Shown piece after piece: positions 17,605 to 27,120 of a stretch of 64,000 nt of DNA. This stretch comes from Burkholderiales bacterium. GTDB lineage: Bacteria > Pseudomonadota > Gammaproteobacteria > Burkholderiales > Burkholderiaceae_C. Both the position numbers and the translations under genes were made by a program. The number at the start of each line of letters is the position of its first letter. The first letter of the stretch is position 1. Below the pieces are notes generated by a model. That model saw nothing but the letters and a program-made list of their open reading frames with translations. It had not been told where the DNA came from and did not search any database. The stretch is taken from positions 1 through 64,000 of the forward strand of contig CANCVB010000010.1 of assembly GCA_947381415.1 (NCBI GenBank), written 5' to 3'.

Positions 17605-18447
17605 ATGCCTCGTATTGCCCGACAAACCATTCTTGCCAATTTGCGCCACAAGGTGGCACAGGGCATACCCATCATTGGTGGGGGCGCAGGTACGGGCTTA
17701 TCAGCCAAATGCGAGGAAGCCGGTGGTATCGATTTGATTGTGATTTACAACTCGGGGCGCTACCGCATGGCAGGTCGGGGTTCCTTGGCTGGCTTATTGG
17801 CCTATGGCAATGCCAACGACATCGTGTGCGACATGGCCAAAGAAGTGTTGCCTGTGGTCAAGCACACGCCGGTATTGGCGGGTGTCAACGGCACAGACCC
17901 CTTTATGTTGCCCGATGAGCTTTTACATCGCCTGATACGTTTAGGTTTTTCTGGTGTTCAAAACTTCCCTACGGTTGGACTGATTGATGGTCTGTTTCGT
18001 GCCAATTTGGAAGAAACTGGCATGGGGTACGGCCTAGAAGTAGACATCGTTCGACAAGCGCATGCCCTTGACTTATTGACCACACCCTATGTTTTTCACA
18101 GCGACCAAGCCACAGACATGGCGCGGGCTGGTGCAGACATTGTGGTTTGCCATATGGGTTTGACCACTGGTGGCAGCATTGGTGCAGACACAGCGATGAA
18201 ACTCAGCGACTGCGTGGCGCCTATCCATGAATGGTGCGAGGCCGCGTTGAGAGTCAATCCCGACGTCTTACTGCTGTGCCATGGTGGACCGATTGCCACG
18301 CCTAAAGATGCTGAATGGATATTGCAGCACTGCCCAGAGCTGCACGGTTTTTATGGGGCCAGCTCCATGGAGCGACTGCCTACTGAAATTGCTTTAACGG
18401 ATACCACTCGCCAATTTGTGAACCTGCGACCGCAAAGTTCCCAATGA
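17605..18447 (+). CDS. phosphoenolpyruvate hydrolase-like TIM-barrel protein (Tm-1 C-terminal half)
   Basis: A 280-residue protein of the family annotated as PEP hydrolase-like, the TIM-barrel that forms the C-terminal half of Tm-1 proteins. Visible blocks: [61 protein letters not shown], and the late barrel [21 protein letters not shown] 17605 is used because the upstream in-frame start at 17539 would lie inside the preceding gene; the spacing to that gene is 17 bases. Together with the UPF0261 part of the preceding protein it reconstitutes a bacterial Tm-1. The reaction is not established for this family. Confidence 0.9.
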   Translation: MPRIARQTILANLRHKVAQGIPIIGGGAGTGLSAKCEEAGGIDLIVIYNSGRYRMAGRGSLAGLLAYGNANDIVCDMAKEVLPVVKHTPVLAGVNGTDPFMLPDELLHRLIRLGFSGVQNFPTVGLIDGLFRANLEETGMGYGLEVDIVRQAHALDLLTTPYVFHSDQATDMARAGADIVVCHMGLTTGGSIGADTAMKLSDCVAPIHEWCEAALRVNPDVLLLCHGGPIATPKDAEWILQHCPELHGFYGASSMERLPTEIALTDTTRQFVNLRPQSSQ

Positions 18448-18499
18448 AGCAAGTTGTTTGTGTTGACTGTTGTTTGTTTTATATGCTGGAGAATTGACC

Positions 18500-20203
18500 A
18501 TGACGGGCTCTCAATTTGGTGAGTTTTTACTCGGCCTCATCGTTTTAGCAATTGTCGTTGCCATCGCGGTATGGTTGCTGCACTGGCTGTATTTGCGAAG
18601 CAGCAAAGAACGTGCATTTGTTCGCACGGGTTTGGGTGGCGAAAAAGTGGTGGTGGATGGTGGCGCATTTGTGTTGCCTATCTTGCATGACGTCATTCCA
18701 GTCAATATGAATACCTTGCGACTCGAAGTCATTCGCGGCCGTGACAAGTCATTGATCACCAAAGATCGTATGCGTGTGGATGTGATTGCCGAGTTTTATG
18801 TACGGGTGGCAGCCAAACCCGAATCGGTAGCAGCGGCTGCACAAACCCTGGGGCAACGAACCCTAGAGCCCGAGCGCTTGAAAGAATTGATTGAGGGTAA
18901 GTTCATTGATGCGCTGCGCACAGCAGCCGCTGACATGACCATGGAAGAGTTGCATGAAAAGCGTGGCGTGTATGTTCGTCGCGTGCGTGAGGCGGTGGCG
19001 GAAGATTTAACCAAAAACGGTTTAGAACTTGAAGCGGCGTCCTTGACGCAACTCGACCAAACCAGCATGGAATTCTTTAACCCCAGCAACGCGTTTGACG
19101 CCGAAGGTTTGACGCGCCTGACCGAGCAAATTGAGCACCGCAAAAAGCAGCGCAACGACGTTGAACAAGACACCTTGATTGCCATTCGAAACAAAAACCT
19201 GGAAGCAGAAAAACTGTCACTGGACATTGATCGCGAAGCTGAACTGGCTCGCTTACAGCAAAACAGAGAGGTTGAGTTTGCCCGAGCTCGCCAACGCTCA
19301 GAGCTAACCACCGAGCGTGTTGAACGCGATCGAGAGTCCGAAAGTGCTCAAATCATCGCCCGTCAATCCATTGAGAGTGCGCGTATTCATTCTGAAGAAA
19401 CACTTGAGAAGGAACGCATTCAAAAGGAGCAGGCTTTACAGGCCATCGAAATCGAACGGCGCAAAGCATTGGAATTGGCTGAGCAGCAACGCGCCATCGC
19501 GGTAGCGATTGAGAGCAAGCAACACAGTGAGGCTTTGGCCAAAGCCGATGAAGCACGCGCTTTGGCAGTGAGTGCGGAGGAGCGCGTATTTACTGCGCGA
19601 GAGGTTGAAGTTGCCAATCGGCAAAAGGAAATTGAACTGATTGCAACCCAGCAAGATATCGAGCGCGAAACCATGCGCATCATTCAAACGGCGCAGGCTG
19701 AGCAAAGCGCCAGTGCCAGCCGAGGGGCAGCCATTCGTGCCAATGCAGAAGCCGATGCCGATGCAGAAAAAATTCGCGCCATGGCACAACGTATTCGTGC
19801 CGAGGTAGAAGCCGAGTCATTGATGATGATGAACAAAGCCCACAACACACTGACACCAGAAGCCCGCGCATCCGCCTTGCGCATGCGCTTGGTTGAAAAA
19901 GCTGAAGCCATTATTCGCGAATCAGTTCGCCCCATGGAACGTATTGAGGGTATCAAGATCATGCATGTAGACGGTTTGGCCGGTGGCGGTGGCCACAGCA
20001 GCTCAGAGCATGGCGGTCAAGCAGGTTTTGCCGATGGCATTGTCAATTCAGCTCTGCGCTTTAGAGCCCAAGCGCCCATTGTTGACCAACTTTTGAAAGA
20101 AATTGGTTTAGAAGGTGGCGATATTCAACGCTTGGTCTCAGGTGTTTCAGGTGCCAATGCAGGGATGAGCGACAGCATCACACCACCGGCTATCAAGGAG
20201 TAG
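18500..20203 (+). CDS. SPFH/flotillin-like membrane protein
   Basis: A 567-residue protein with one N-terminal transmembrane helix (about residues 9-31), an SPFH domain (about 35-200, including GGAFVLPILHDVIPVNMNTLRLEV), and a long Glu/Arg/Ala-rich coiled coil from about 220 to 480, the arrangement of flotillins of the YqiK type. Such proteins oligomerise at the inner membrane and organise membrane microdomains. ATG 18500 is preceded by GGAGAA; an upstream in-frame start at 18470 is less likely. It lies between the Tm-1-like gene and the START-like genes in the same direction with short gaps, but it may be a passenger with no direct catabolic role. Confidence 0.9.
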   Translation: MTGSQFGEFLLGLIVLAIVVAIAVWLLHWLYLRSSKERAFVRTGLGGEKVVVDGGAFVLPILHDVIPVNMNTLRLEVIRGRDKSLITKDRMRVDVIAEFYVRVAAKPESVAAAAQTLGQRTLEPERLKELIEGKFIDALRTAAADMTMEELHEKRGVYVRRVREAVAEDLTKNGLELEAASLTQLDQTSMEFFNPSNAFDAEGLTRLTEQIEHRKKQRNDVEQDTLIAIRNKNLEAEKLSLDIDREAELARLQQNREVEFARARQRSELTTERVERDRESESAQIIARQSIESARIHSEETLEKERIQKEQALQAIEIERRKALELAEQQRAIAVAIESKQHSEALAKADEARALAVSAEERVFTAREVEVANRQKEIELIATQQDIERETMRIIQTAQAEQSASASRGAAIRANAEADADAEKIRAMAQRIRAEVEAESLMMMNKAHNTLTPEARASALRMRLVEKAEAIIRESVRPMERIEGIKIMHVDGLAGGGGHSSSEHGGQAGFADGIVNSALRFRAQAPIVDQLLKEIGLEGGDIQRLVSGVSGANAGMSDSITPPAIKE

Positions 20204-20207
20204 TGTT

Positions 20208-20651
20208 GTGATTCAGGTCTACACCTCCAGCGTGATTGACGCAAGTGCAGATGCTGTTTGGGCCAAAATTCGGGACTTCAACGCTTTGCCCCAATGGCAT
20301 CCTGCTATTGCTGACAGCCGCATCGAAAACAACCAAGCATCAGACCGCGTGGGTTGTGTGCGGTACTTTCACTTGCGTGATGGTGGTCTGATACGCGAGC
20401 GCTTGCTGGCTTTGTCAGACTATGACTTCACCTGCACCTACAGTATTTTAGAAAGCCCCATGGGGGTTGAGAACTATGTCGCCACTCTAAAGTTAACGCC
20501 CATCACCGATGGCGGGCGCTGTTTTGCCGAATGGAGCGCTGAGTTTGATTGCCCTGTGCAACGCGAATCGGAGTTGTCGCAATCGATCGGACAAGGGGTA
20601 TTCCAGGCTGGCTTTGACGCACTGAAACGCCATTTTTCTGGCCGCCGTTAA
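20208..20651 (+). CDS. SRPBCC (START/Bet v 1-like) family protein
   Basis: A 147-residue hydrophobic-ligand-binding fold protein beginning at GTG 20208, with AAGGAG about 7 bases upstream. It shows the family start SSVIDASADAVWAKIRDFNALPQWHP and the GCVRYFHLRDGGLIRERLL strand pair, as in polyketide cyclase/dehydrase members. Its sequence is clearly related to the N-terminal domain of the next protein, so the two arose by duplication. They may heterodimerise or handle successive intermediates. It overlaps the next gene by one base. Confidence 0.88.
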   Translation: MIQVYTSSVIDASADAVWAKIRDFNALPQWHPAIADSRIENNQASDRVGCVRYFHLRDGGLIRERLLALSDYDFTCTYSILESPMGVENYVATLKLTPITDGGRCFAEWSAEFDCPVQRESELSQSIGQGVFQAGFDALKRHFSGRR

Positions 20652-22135
20652 TGGCTTTGCAAAAAGTTGTTCGCTCGACGGTGATCGACGCACCAATTGA
20701 AAAGGTGTGGGCCGTGTTGCGGGACTTTAATAGCCATGACCAATGGCATACCGTTGTAGATACCAGTGAAATTGAAGACGGTAAAACCAGTGACCGTGTC
20801 GGCTGTGTGCGTAATTTCACTTTGCAAGATGGCAACCATATCCGTGAGATGCTGCTCAGCTTGTCTGACAAAGACCATGTCAGCACCTACACCATCGTGG
20901 AAGCGACAGTCCCCTTGCAACGCTATGTGGCCACGGTCACGCTCAAACCTGTCACTGATGGCCAACGCACCTTTTGGCACTGGGCTTCGACGTTTTCTAC
21001 ACCTGCGGGCATGGAAGCGCAATTGCGGGAGATGGTGGCGCACGGTGTGTATGAGGCGGGCTTTGCCAATCTCAAACGCCATTTGCAATTGGGACACAGT
21101 ACTGCACGAAGCACCACCCGTTCAACGGGTAACTTGCCTATACGTCAGGCGTCACCGATAACGGCCCAAACCATCAAGGTAAGGGAATATGGGGATGCCA
21201 CCCAACTGCGCGCAGAAACCTCGGATGTGCCGCCTCCTGGCCCAGGTGAAGTTCGTATTCGACAAACAGCAATTGGCGTGAATTATTTGGATGTGTATTT
21301 GCGCAAAGGATGGATACCCGATTTTCTCCCTTTGCCTGGCACACCTGGCATGGAGGCTGCAGGTGAAGTCATTGATGTGGGAACGGATGTGACCAGTCTT
21401 TTGCCAGGAGACCGCGTAGCTTATATGGGGCCATTGCCTGGGTCTTACAGCTCGGTGCGCAATGTTCCAGTGGCGTGGACTGTCCGATTGAGTGGTGGCA
21501 TGGATGACATCACGGCAGCTGCCAGCTTGCTCAAGGGCATCACCGCCGACTATTTGTTGCACGACCTCGGGCGGGTGCAGGCGGGTACGCGACTGTTGGT
21601 GCATGCCGCTGCCGGAGGCGTTGGGAGCATGGTGTGCGCCTGGGCACGCAACAAAGGGGCTTTGGTCATGGGCACCGTCAGTTCCGAGGCCAAAGCGCGT
21701 ATCGCACGCGACCATGGTTGCCAACACGTCATCGTAACTTCCGACTACACCTTCAGCGCCGCTGTTCACAGCATTGCCCAAGGGGCTGATGTCATCATTG
21801 ACGGTTTGGGAGATGCGGCACGCGAGGAAAATTTTGCTGCTCTCGCACCCTGTGGGCATTGGATCAGTCTGGGCCAGGCCAGCGGGCCGTTGCAGCCCCT
21901 TTCGCCTGATTGGTTGGTCAGTAAATCAGTGAGTTTCTCGCGCCCTGTGGCGTTTGCCTATGTCGCGAACCATGCTTTACTCAATCAACGCGCTGAGCGT
22001 GTGTGGCAAGCCATGCGCGAAGGGATCGTGCCGCCCGTACAAACTGAGCGCTTTGCTTTGAAAGATGCTGCGGCTGCACATGCGCGACTGGAGTCTCGCC
22101 AAAGCACCGGCGCTTTGGTTCTTTTGCCTGGCTGA
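20651..22135 (+). CDS. SRPBCC domain fused to quinone oxidoreductase (MDR superfamily)
   Basis: A 494-residue fusion. Residues 1 to about 150 are an SRPBCC domain paralogous to the preceding protein (STVIDAPIEKVWAVLRDFNSHDQWH...). After a linker of about 20 Thr/Ser/Arg-rich residues, the rest is a complete NADPH:quinone oxidoreductase-type medium-chain reductase: the GroES-like part with GVNYLDVYLRKG and PGMEAAGEV, then the Rossmann part with the nucleotide loop HAAAGGVGSMVCAWA. No catalytic zinc-ligand set is seen, as expected for QOR. The frame is continuous. The fusion suggests that the START-like domain presents a bound intermediate to the reductase. Confidence 0.92.
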   Translation: MALQKVVRSTVIDAPIEKVWAVLRDFNSHDQWHTVVDTSEIEDGKTSDRVGCVRNFTLQDGNHIREMLLSLSDKDHVSTYTIVEATVPLQRYVATVTLKPVTDGQRTFWHWASTFSTPAGMEAQLREMVAHGVYEAGFANLKRHLQLGHSTARSTTRSTGNLPIRQASPITAQTIKVREYGDATQLRAETSDVPPPGPGEVRIRQTAIGVNYLDVYLRKGWIPDFLPLPGTPGMEAAGEVIDVGTDVTSLLPGDRVAYMGPLPGSYSSVRNVPVAWTVRLSGGMDDITAAASLLKGITADYLLHDLGRVQAGTRLLVHAAAGGVGSMVCAWARNKGALVMGTVSSEAKARIARDHGCQHVIVTSDYTFSAAVHSIAQGADVIIDGLGDAAREENFAALAPCGHWISLGQASGPLQPLSPDWLVSKSVSFSRPVAFAYVANHALLNQRAERVWQAMREGIVPPVQTERFALKDAAAAHARLESRQSTGALVLLPG

Positions 22136-22139
22136 TCAC

Positions 22140-22697
22140 ATGTCCAACTACGACACCACTCCTGACAACCTTCCCGTCCCCCAGGACGACGGGGCCGCAA
22201 ACCATTTGCTGGGCATGCAATTACCAAGCCTTTCTCTGGCCAGCACCCAGGGGGGCGTTGTCGATGTATCTGCTTTCAGCGATTGGTTGGTGATTTACTG
22301 TTATCCCATGACAGGTATACCTGGTGTGCCATTGCCGCCAGGTTGGGACAACATACCTGGTGCGCGTGGCTGTACCCCTCAAACCAACGCCTACAAGCAG
22401 GCGCATCCTGCGCTCAAGGCGATGGGCGCCCAGGTTTTGGGACTCAGCACACAAGACACGGCATATCAGCAAGAAATGGCTGAGCGACTGCAACTGCCCT
22501 TTGCTGTTCTGAGTGACAAGCATTTGCATTTTCAACAGGCTTTGGGCCTGCCAACGTTTGTTGTTGAGGGCAAGACCCTGCTTAAACGGTTAACCCTTGT
22601 GGCACACCAAGGCTTGATACAAAAAGTGCATTACCCGATTTTTCCAAGCGATGCCGATGCCGCTTGGGTTTTGCGCTACCTGCAGTCTGTCTCATAA
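22140..22697 (+). CDS. peroxiredoxin-like protein
   Basis: A 185-residue thioredoxin-fold protein of the AhpC/TSA (peroxiredoxin) type. The usual YPxxxTPGC active-site segment is altered: the YCYPM strand is followed by an insert of about 15 residues before GARGCTPQT, whose Cys should be the peroxidatic one. The C-terminal half (VLSDKHLHFQQALGLPTF) is typical. ATG 22140 follows the preceding stop by four bases, so it belongs to the same transcript. It probably reduces organic peroxides; a second resolving Cys is not obvious apart from the one in YCYP. Confidence 0.8.
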   Translation: MSNYDTTPDNLPVPQDDGAANHLLGMQLPSLSLASTQGGVVDVSAFSDWLVIYCYPMTGIPGVPLPPGWDNIPGARGCTPQTNAYKQAHPALKAMGAQVLGLSTQDTAYQQEMAERLQLPFAVLSDKHLHFQQALGLPTFVVEGKTLLKRLTLVAHQGLIQKVHYPIFPSDADAAWVLRYLQSVS

Positions 22698-22757
22698 TCT
22701 CCCCCTGCAACTTGTCTTCGCAAATCTGAGTTTTTGATCGCCAAAGGGGCCGATAGT

Positions 22758-25700
22758 ATGTTGTTCGATATGGTGGGCGTTGCCCTTAAAAGGCCTTATA
22801 CATTTGTAGTCATGGCCCTGTTGATATTTGTACTCGGACCGTTGGCTGCGCTGAGAACCCCGACAGATATTTTTCCTGAAATTCGCATCCCTGTGATCGC
22901 AGTGGCATGGGCCTACACCGGTTTACCGCCTGATCAAATGGCAGGTCGCATCACCACTTTGTACCAACGTGTGTTGACAACCACGGTCAATGACATTGAA
23001 CATATTGAAGCCAATTCCTATGCCGGTGTGGGTATCGTCAAAATCTTTTTCCACCCCGGTGTCAATATTGCGGTTGCCAATGCGCAGATCACTGCCATTT
23101 CCCAAGTGATGATTCGGCAAATGCCACCTGGCACCTTGCCGCCCCTGATCGTCAATTACAACGCCTCGACCGTTCCGATCCTGCAATTGGCTTTGTCGGG
23201 CAAGGGCTTGTCAGAGCAAAACCTGGCCGATATTGGCTTGGTGCAGGTTCGAACCCCTTTGGTCACCGTTGCTGGAGCGGCCATTCCCTTTCCTTACGGG
23301 GGCAAATCGCGTTTGGTGCAAATTGATTTAAAGCTGCCCGAACTCCAAGCACGCGGTCTCGGCGCGCAGGATGTGGCCAATGCTTTGGCGGCACAAAACG
23401 TTGTCACACCTGTAGGTACGCAAAAGATTGGCAGCCTTGAGTACACGATCAATCTGAACAACGCCGCCAGCGACATCAAAGACATGGCCAACCTGCCCAT
23501 CAAGTCGGTGAATGGCGCCATGATTTACATGCGCGATGTGGCCGATGTCCATGACGGTAACGCCCCGCAAACCAATATTGTTCATGTGGATGGCAACCGC
23601 TCCGTGCTGATGTCTGTGTTGAAAAACGGCGCCACTTCTACCTTGGCGATTGTGGACGGTGTTCGCGAAAAACTCATCAGCATGAAAGCTGCTTTGCCAC
23701 CCAATCTGGTCGTGAAGCCAATGAACGACCAATCGATTTTTGTTCGTGCAGCCATCTCTGGCGTTGCCATGGAAGCTGCTATCGCGGCGGCTTTGACCAG
23801 TTTCTTGGTGTTTTTGTTCCTTGGCAGTTGGCGCTCCACCGTCATCATTGCAATCTCTATCCCCTTGTCCATCCTTGGCGCCATCTTTTGCCTGGCTGCT
23901 TTGGGCGAAACCCTCAACATCATGACCTTGGGTGGGTTGGCATTGGCGGTGGGTATTTTGGTTGACGACGCCACCGTGACGATTGAGAACATCAACTGGC
24001 ATCTTGAACAAGGCAAAGATGTCCGAACAGCCATCTTGGATGGTGCGGCGCAAATCGTCACACCTGCGTTCATATCACTGCTGTGCATTTGTATTGTGTT
24101 TGTACCAATGTTCTTTTTGGATGGCGTCGCACGCTTTTTGTTTGTACCAATGGCAGAAGCTGTGATGCTGGCCATGGTCTTCTCCTTTTTCTTGTCACGC
24201 TCATTGGTCCCCACCATGGCCAATTACATGCTCAAACCCCATGCAGCCCATACCGACATGCATGGCAATAACCTCTCACTGCCCCGCAGTCGCAACCCCA
24301 TCATTCAACTGCAAAGAAGTTTTGAAGCGGCTTTCGAGCAATTCCGTGCAGGTTACAAAAATATTCTTCACTTGGCTTTGCTCAATCGCATCAAAGTAGT
24401 GACGGTGTTCATGGCGCTGATGGCGGCCTCGTTTGCACTGCTGCCTTACTTGGGCACCAATTTCTTTCCCGATGTGGATGGTGGACAAATCTTGATCCAT
24501 GCCCGCGTCCCTGTGGGTACGCGTGTGGAGGAAACCGCGTCGCGTTTTGCGGCCATAGAAAAATCGATACAAAAAGTGATCCCTGCCGAAGAAATCACCA
24601 CATTGGTTGACAACATCGGTTTACCACCAAGTTGGATCAACCTGATTTATAACAACACTGGCGTGATTGGCACCCAAGATGGTGATATTCAGATCGCTTT
24701 ACGCAAAGACCATTTACCCACTGCTGACTACGTGCGTGAGTTACGAAAAACCCTGCCTAGGGAATTTCCTGACACCGTTTTTTCCTTTCCACCTGCAGAC
24801 ATCGTGAGTCAGATTCTGAATTTTGGTGCACCTGCACCTATTGATATTCAAATTCGTGGCGCGAATTTGGCGGGTAACTTTGAGTACGCCAATAAATTGC
24901 TGAAAGAGATTCGTCGCATACCTGGTGTTGCAGATGCGCGCATTCAACAGTCATCCAAAAGCCCGGTATTCGACGTCAACATGGACCGTGGGCAAGCCCA
25001 AGATTTGGGCATCACACCCAAGGACGTCACCAATAACTTGGTGGTTAATTTGGCCGGTAGCAGCCAAGTTGCACCCACCTATTGGCTAAACCCTGCGAAT
25101 GGCATTTCTTACAGCGTGGTGATGCAAGCGCCGCAATACAACCTCGACTCGCTCAGCGATTTGGCCAACTTGCCAGTCTCTTCAGGCAATACCAACGCCC
25201 AGCAACAACTGTTGGGTGGCATTGCCAGTTTCAACCGAACCACGCGAAATGCGGTGGTGAGTCAATACGATATTCAACCCTTGGTTCAAATCAATGCGAC
25301 CACCCAAGATACCGATCTGGGTTCGGTGGCCAAAGAGGTGCGCCGCCTCATTGCCGAGACCGAAGCAGACCTGCCCAAAGGCACGAAAGTGGTTTTACTC
25401 GGTCAGGTACGCACCATGGAGAAAGCATTCTCGGGCTTGCTTTGGGGTTTGTTGGCTGCTGTGGTCTTGATATATTTTTTGATCGTGGTGAACTTCCAAT
25501 CTTGGCGTGACCCCTTTGTGATCGTCAGTGCTTTGCCCGCAGCATTGGCAGGTATTGTCTGGATGCTGTTTGCCACGCGAACAACCTTGTCTGTGCCCGC
25601 CTTGACGGGAGCCATCATGTGCATGGGTGTGGCCACGGCCAACAGTGTCTTGGTCATCAGCTTTGCCAGAGAACGTCTTGAAGAATGGGGCGACCCCTTG

Positions 25701-25964
25701 GCAGCCGCTTTGGATGCAGGATTTGTCCGCTTTAGGCCCGTGTTAATGACGGCTTTGGCCATGGTGATTGGCATGATTCCCATGGCCTTAGGTCTGGGTG
25801 AGGGAGGCGAACAAAACGCGCCTCTGGGTCGCGCTGTCATCGGCGGTTTGTGTTTTGCCACTGTGGCCACCTTGGTCATCGTTCCCCTTGTTTTCAGTCT
25901 TGTGCATACCAAGCGTGGTTCATCTCGCGCTACCCCCTCGTCTTTCGGAGTCAAGCATGTTTGA
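22758..25964 (+). CDS. RND-family efflux pump inner-membrane subunit
   Basis: A 1068-residue proton-driven exporter of the AcrB/HAE family. It has the family layout of one N-terminal helix (RPYTFVVMALLIFVLGPLAA), a large periplasmic loop, helices 2-6, the amphipathic segment, helix 7, a second large loop and helices 8-12. The central helix 4 carries the proton-relay Asp pair GGLALAVGILVDDATV. ATG 22758 follows AAGGGG; a start at 22734 has none. The N-terminal part (IFPEIRIPVIAVAWAYTGLPP) is of the HAE1-like kind used for solvents or metabolites. The adaptor gene follows with an 8-base overlap; no TolC-type outer-membrane gene is present in the window. Confidence 0.93.
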   Translation: MLFDMVGVALKRPYTFVVMALLIFVLGPLAALRTPTDIFPEIRIPVIAVAWAYTGLPPDQMAGRITTLYQRVLTTTVNDIEHIEANSYAGVGIVKIFFHPGVNIAVANAQITAISQVMIRQMPPGTLPPLIVNYNASTVPILQLALSGKGLSEQNLADIGLVQVRTPLVTVAGAAIPFPYGGKSRLVQIDLKLPELQARGLGAQDVANALAAQNVVTPVGTQKIGSLEYTINLNNAASDIKDMANLPIKSVNGAMIYMRDVADVHDGNAPQTNIVHVDGNRSVLMSVLKNGATSTLAIVDGVREKLISMKAALPPNLVVKPMNDQSIFVRAAISGVAMEAAIAAALTSFLVFLFLGSWRSTVIIAISIPLSILGAIFCLAALGETLNIMTLGGLALAVGILVDDATVTIENINWHLEQGKDVRTAILDGAAQIVTPAFISLLCICIVFVPMFFLDGVARFLFVPMAEAVMLAMVFSFFLSRSLVPTMANYMLKPHAAHTDMHGNNLSLPRSRNPIIQLQRSFEAAFEQFRAGYKNILHLALLNRIKVVTVFMALMAASFALLPYLGTNFFPDVDGGQILIHARVPVGTRVEETASRFAAIEKSIQKVIPAEEITTLVDNIGLPPSWINLIYNNTGVIGTQDGDIQIALRKDHLPTADYVRELRKTLPREFPDTVFSFPPADIVSQILNFGAPAPIDIQIRGANLAGNFEYANKLLKEIRRIPGVADARIQQSSKSPVFDVNMDRGQAQDLGITPKDVTNNLVVNLAGSSQVAPTYWLNPANGISYSVVMQAPQYNLDSLSDLANLPVSSGNTNAQQQLLGGIASFNRTTRNAVVSQYDIQPLVQINATTQDTDLGSVAKEVRRLIAETEADLPKGTKVVLLGQVRTMEKAFSGLLWGLLAAVVLIYFLIVVNFQSWRDPFVIVSALPAALAGIVWMLFATRTTLSVPALTGAIMCMGVATANSVLVISFARERLEEWGDPLAAALDAGFVRFRPVLMTALAMVIGMIPMALGLGEGGEQNAPLGRAVIGGLCFATVATLVIVPLVFSLVHTKRGSSRATPSSFGVKHV

Positions 25965-27120
25965 GTCATCCCCGCCACCCGTGTCGCGCAGCCTGTTGTG
26001 GACCGCACTTTTTTTAGCAGGTGGTGTAGCCGCCTATGTGGTGTACACAGGCATCAGTTCTCGCTCTGCAGATGCGGTGCATTTGAAAGAACACGCTCAG
26101 TCGCAATCGGTGATGACGGTCACCGTCATTGCACCCGCCCCTGCCAATGCCACGCCCACGCTGGAATTGCCTGGACGCATTGAAGCCTTTGCCAAAGCCC
26201 CCATTTATGCACGCATCAGCGGTTACCTAAAAAACTGGAAGGCCGACATTGGCACGCCTGTGAAAGCAGGTCAATTGCTGGCAGAAATTGACACCCCCGA
26301 CCTTGACCAGCAAATTCTGCAAGCCAAGGCGGAGTTAGCCAGTACGCAGGCCAATGCGGCATTGTCTGAAAACACCGCCAAGCGCTGGCAGTCTTTGCTG
26401 GCCACCAATTTTGTCTCTTCCCAAGCTGTCGAAGAAAAACTGGGGGACTACAAAGCCAAGCAAGCAATCGTGACAGCATCGCAAGCCAATGTCAGTCGCA
26501 TTGAAGCGATGAAAAACTTCAGTCGCATTGTTTCCCCTTTTGATGGCGTGGTCACAGCGCGCAATACCGATGTCGGTGCACTCATCAATGCGGGGGGAAA
26601 TGCTGGCAGTGAATTGTTTGTCGTATCCGACGTCAAACACTTACGCTTGTATGTGAATTTGCCCCAAACCTATGTCTCACACATTCAAAAAGGTGCCATC
26701 GCCAAGTTCACCGTACCTGAGAGTCCGGGCAAAACCTATATTGCCAAAGTTCAAACCATGTCGCAGGCCATCAATGCGGGCTCTGGCAGCATGCTGGTGC
26801 AACTCTCGGCTGATAACCCTAGTGGCAACTTGCTACCTGGTGGTTTTGCCAATGTCAGCTTTGACTTGCCAGGCATTTCAGCAGGCCTGAGTGTGCCGCC
26901 CAGTGCGCTGATTTTCACCAAATCGGGCTTGCGAGTGGCGACAGTTTCGGCAGATAACAAGGTTGTTCTGAAGACCGTGGTCATTGGACGCGACTATGGC
27001 AACAAAGTTGAACTGTCTTCTGGTTTAGACGTGAGTGACCGTGTCATTGAGAGTCCACCGGATGGCGTCACAGATGGTGACGTGGTAAAAATTGCTGTTG
27101 CTGAACCCAAGAAGCCATGA
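25957..27120 (+). CDS. RND efflux periplasmic adaptor (membrane fusion protein)
   Basis: A 387-residue adaptor of the HlyD/MFP family anchored by one N-terminal helix (about residues 10-30). It contains the lipoyl-type half-motif PGRIEAFAKAPIYARISGYLKNW, a helical hairpin with coiled-coil character (about 100-150), the second lipoyl half SPFDGVVTARNTDVGALI and a beta-barrel domain. ATG 25957 overlaps the end of the pump gene. The order pump-then-adaptor is the reverse of the more common acrAB order. It overlaps the following VOC gene by 4 bases. Confidence 0.92.
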   Translation: MFESSPPPVSRSLLWTALFLAGGVAAYVVYTGISSRSADAVHLKEHAQSQSVMTVTVIAPAPANATPTLELPGRIEAFAKAPIYARISGYLKNWKADIGTPVKAGQLLAEIDTPDLDQQILQAKAELASTQANAALSENTAKRWQSLLATNFVSSQAVEEKLGDYKAKQAIVTASQANVSRIEAMKNFSRIVSPFDGVVTARNTDVGALINAGGNAGSELFVVSDVKHLRLYVNLPQTYVSHIQKGAIAKFTVPESPGKTYIAKVQTMSQAINAGSGSMLVQLSADNPSGNLLPGGFANVSFDLPGISAGLSVPPSALIFTKSGLRVATVSADNKVVLKTVVIGRDYGNKVELSSGLDVSDRVIESPPDGVTDGDVVKIAVAEPKKP

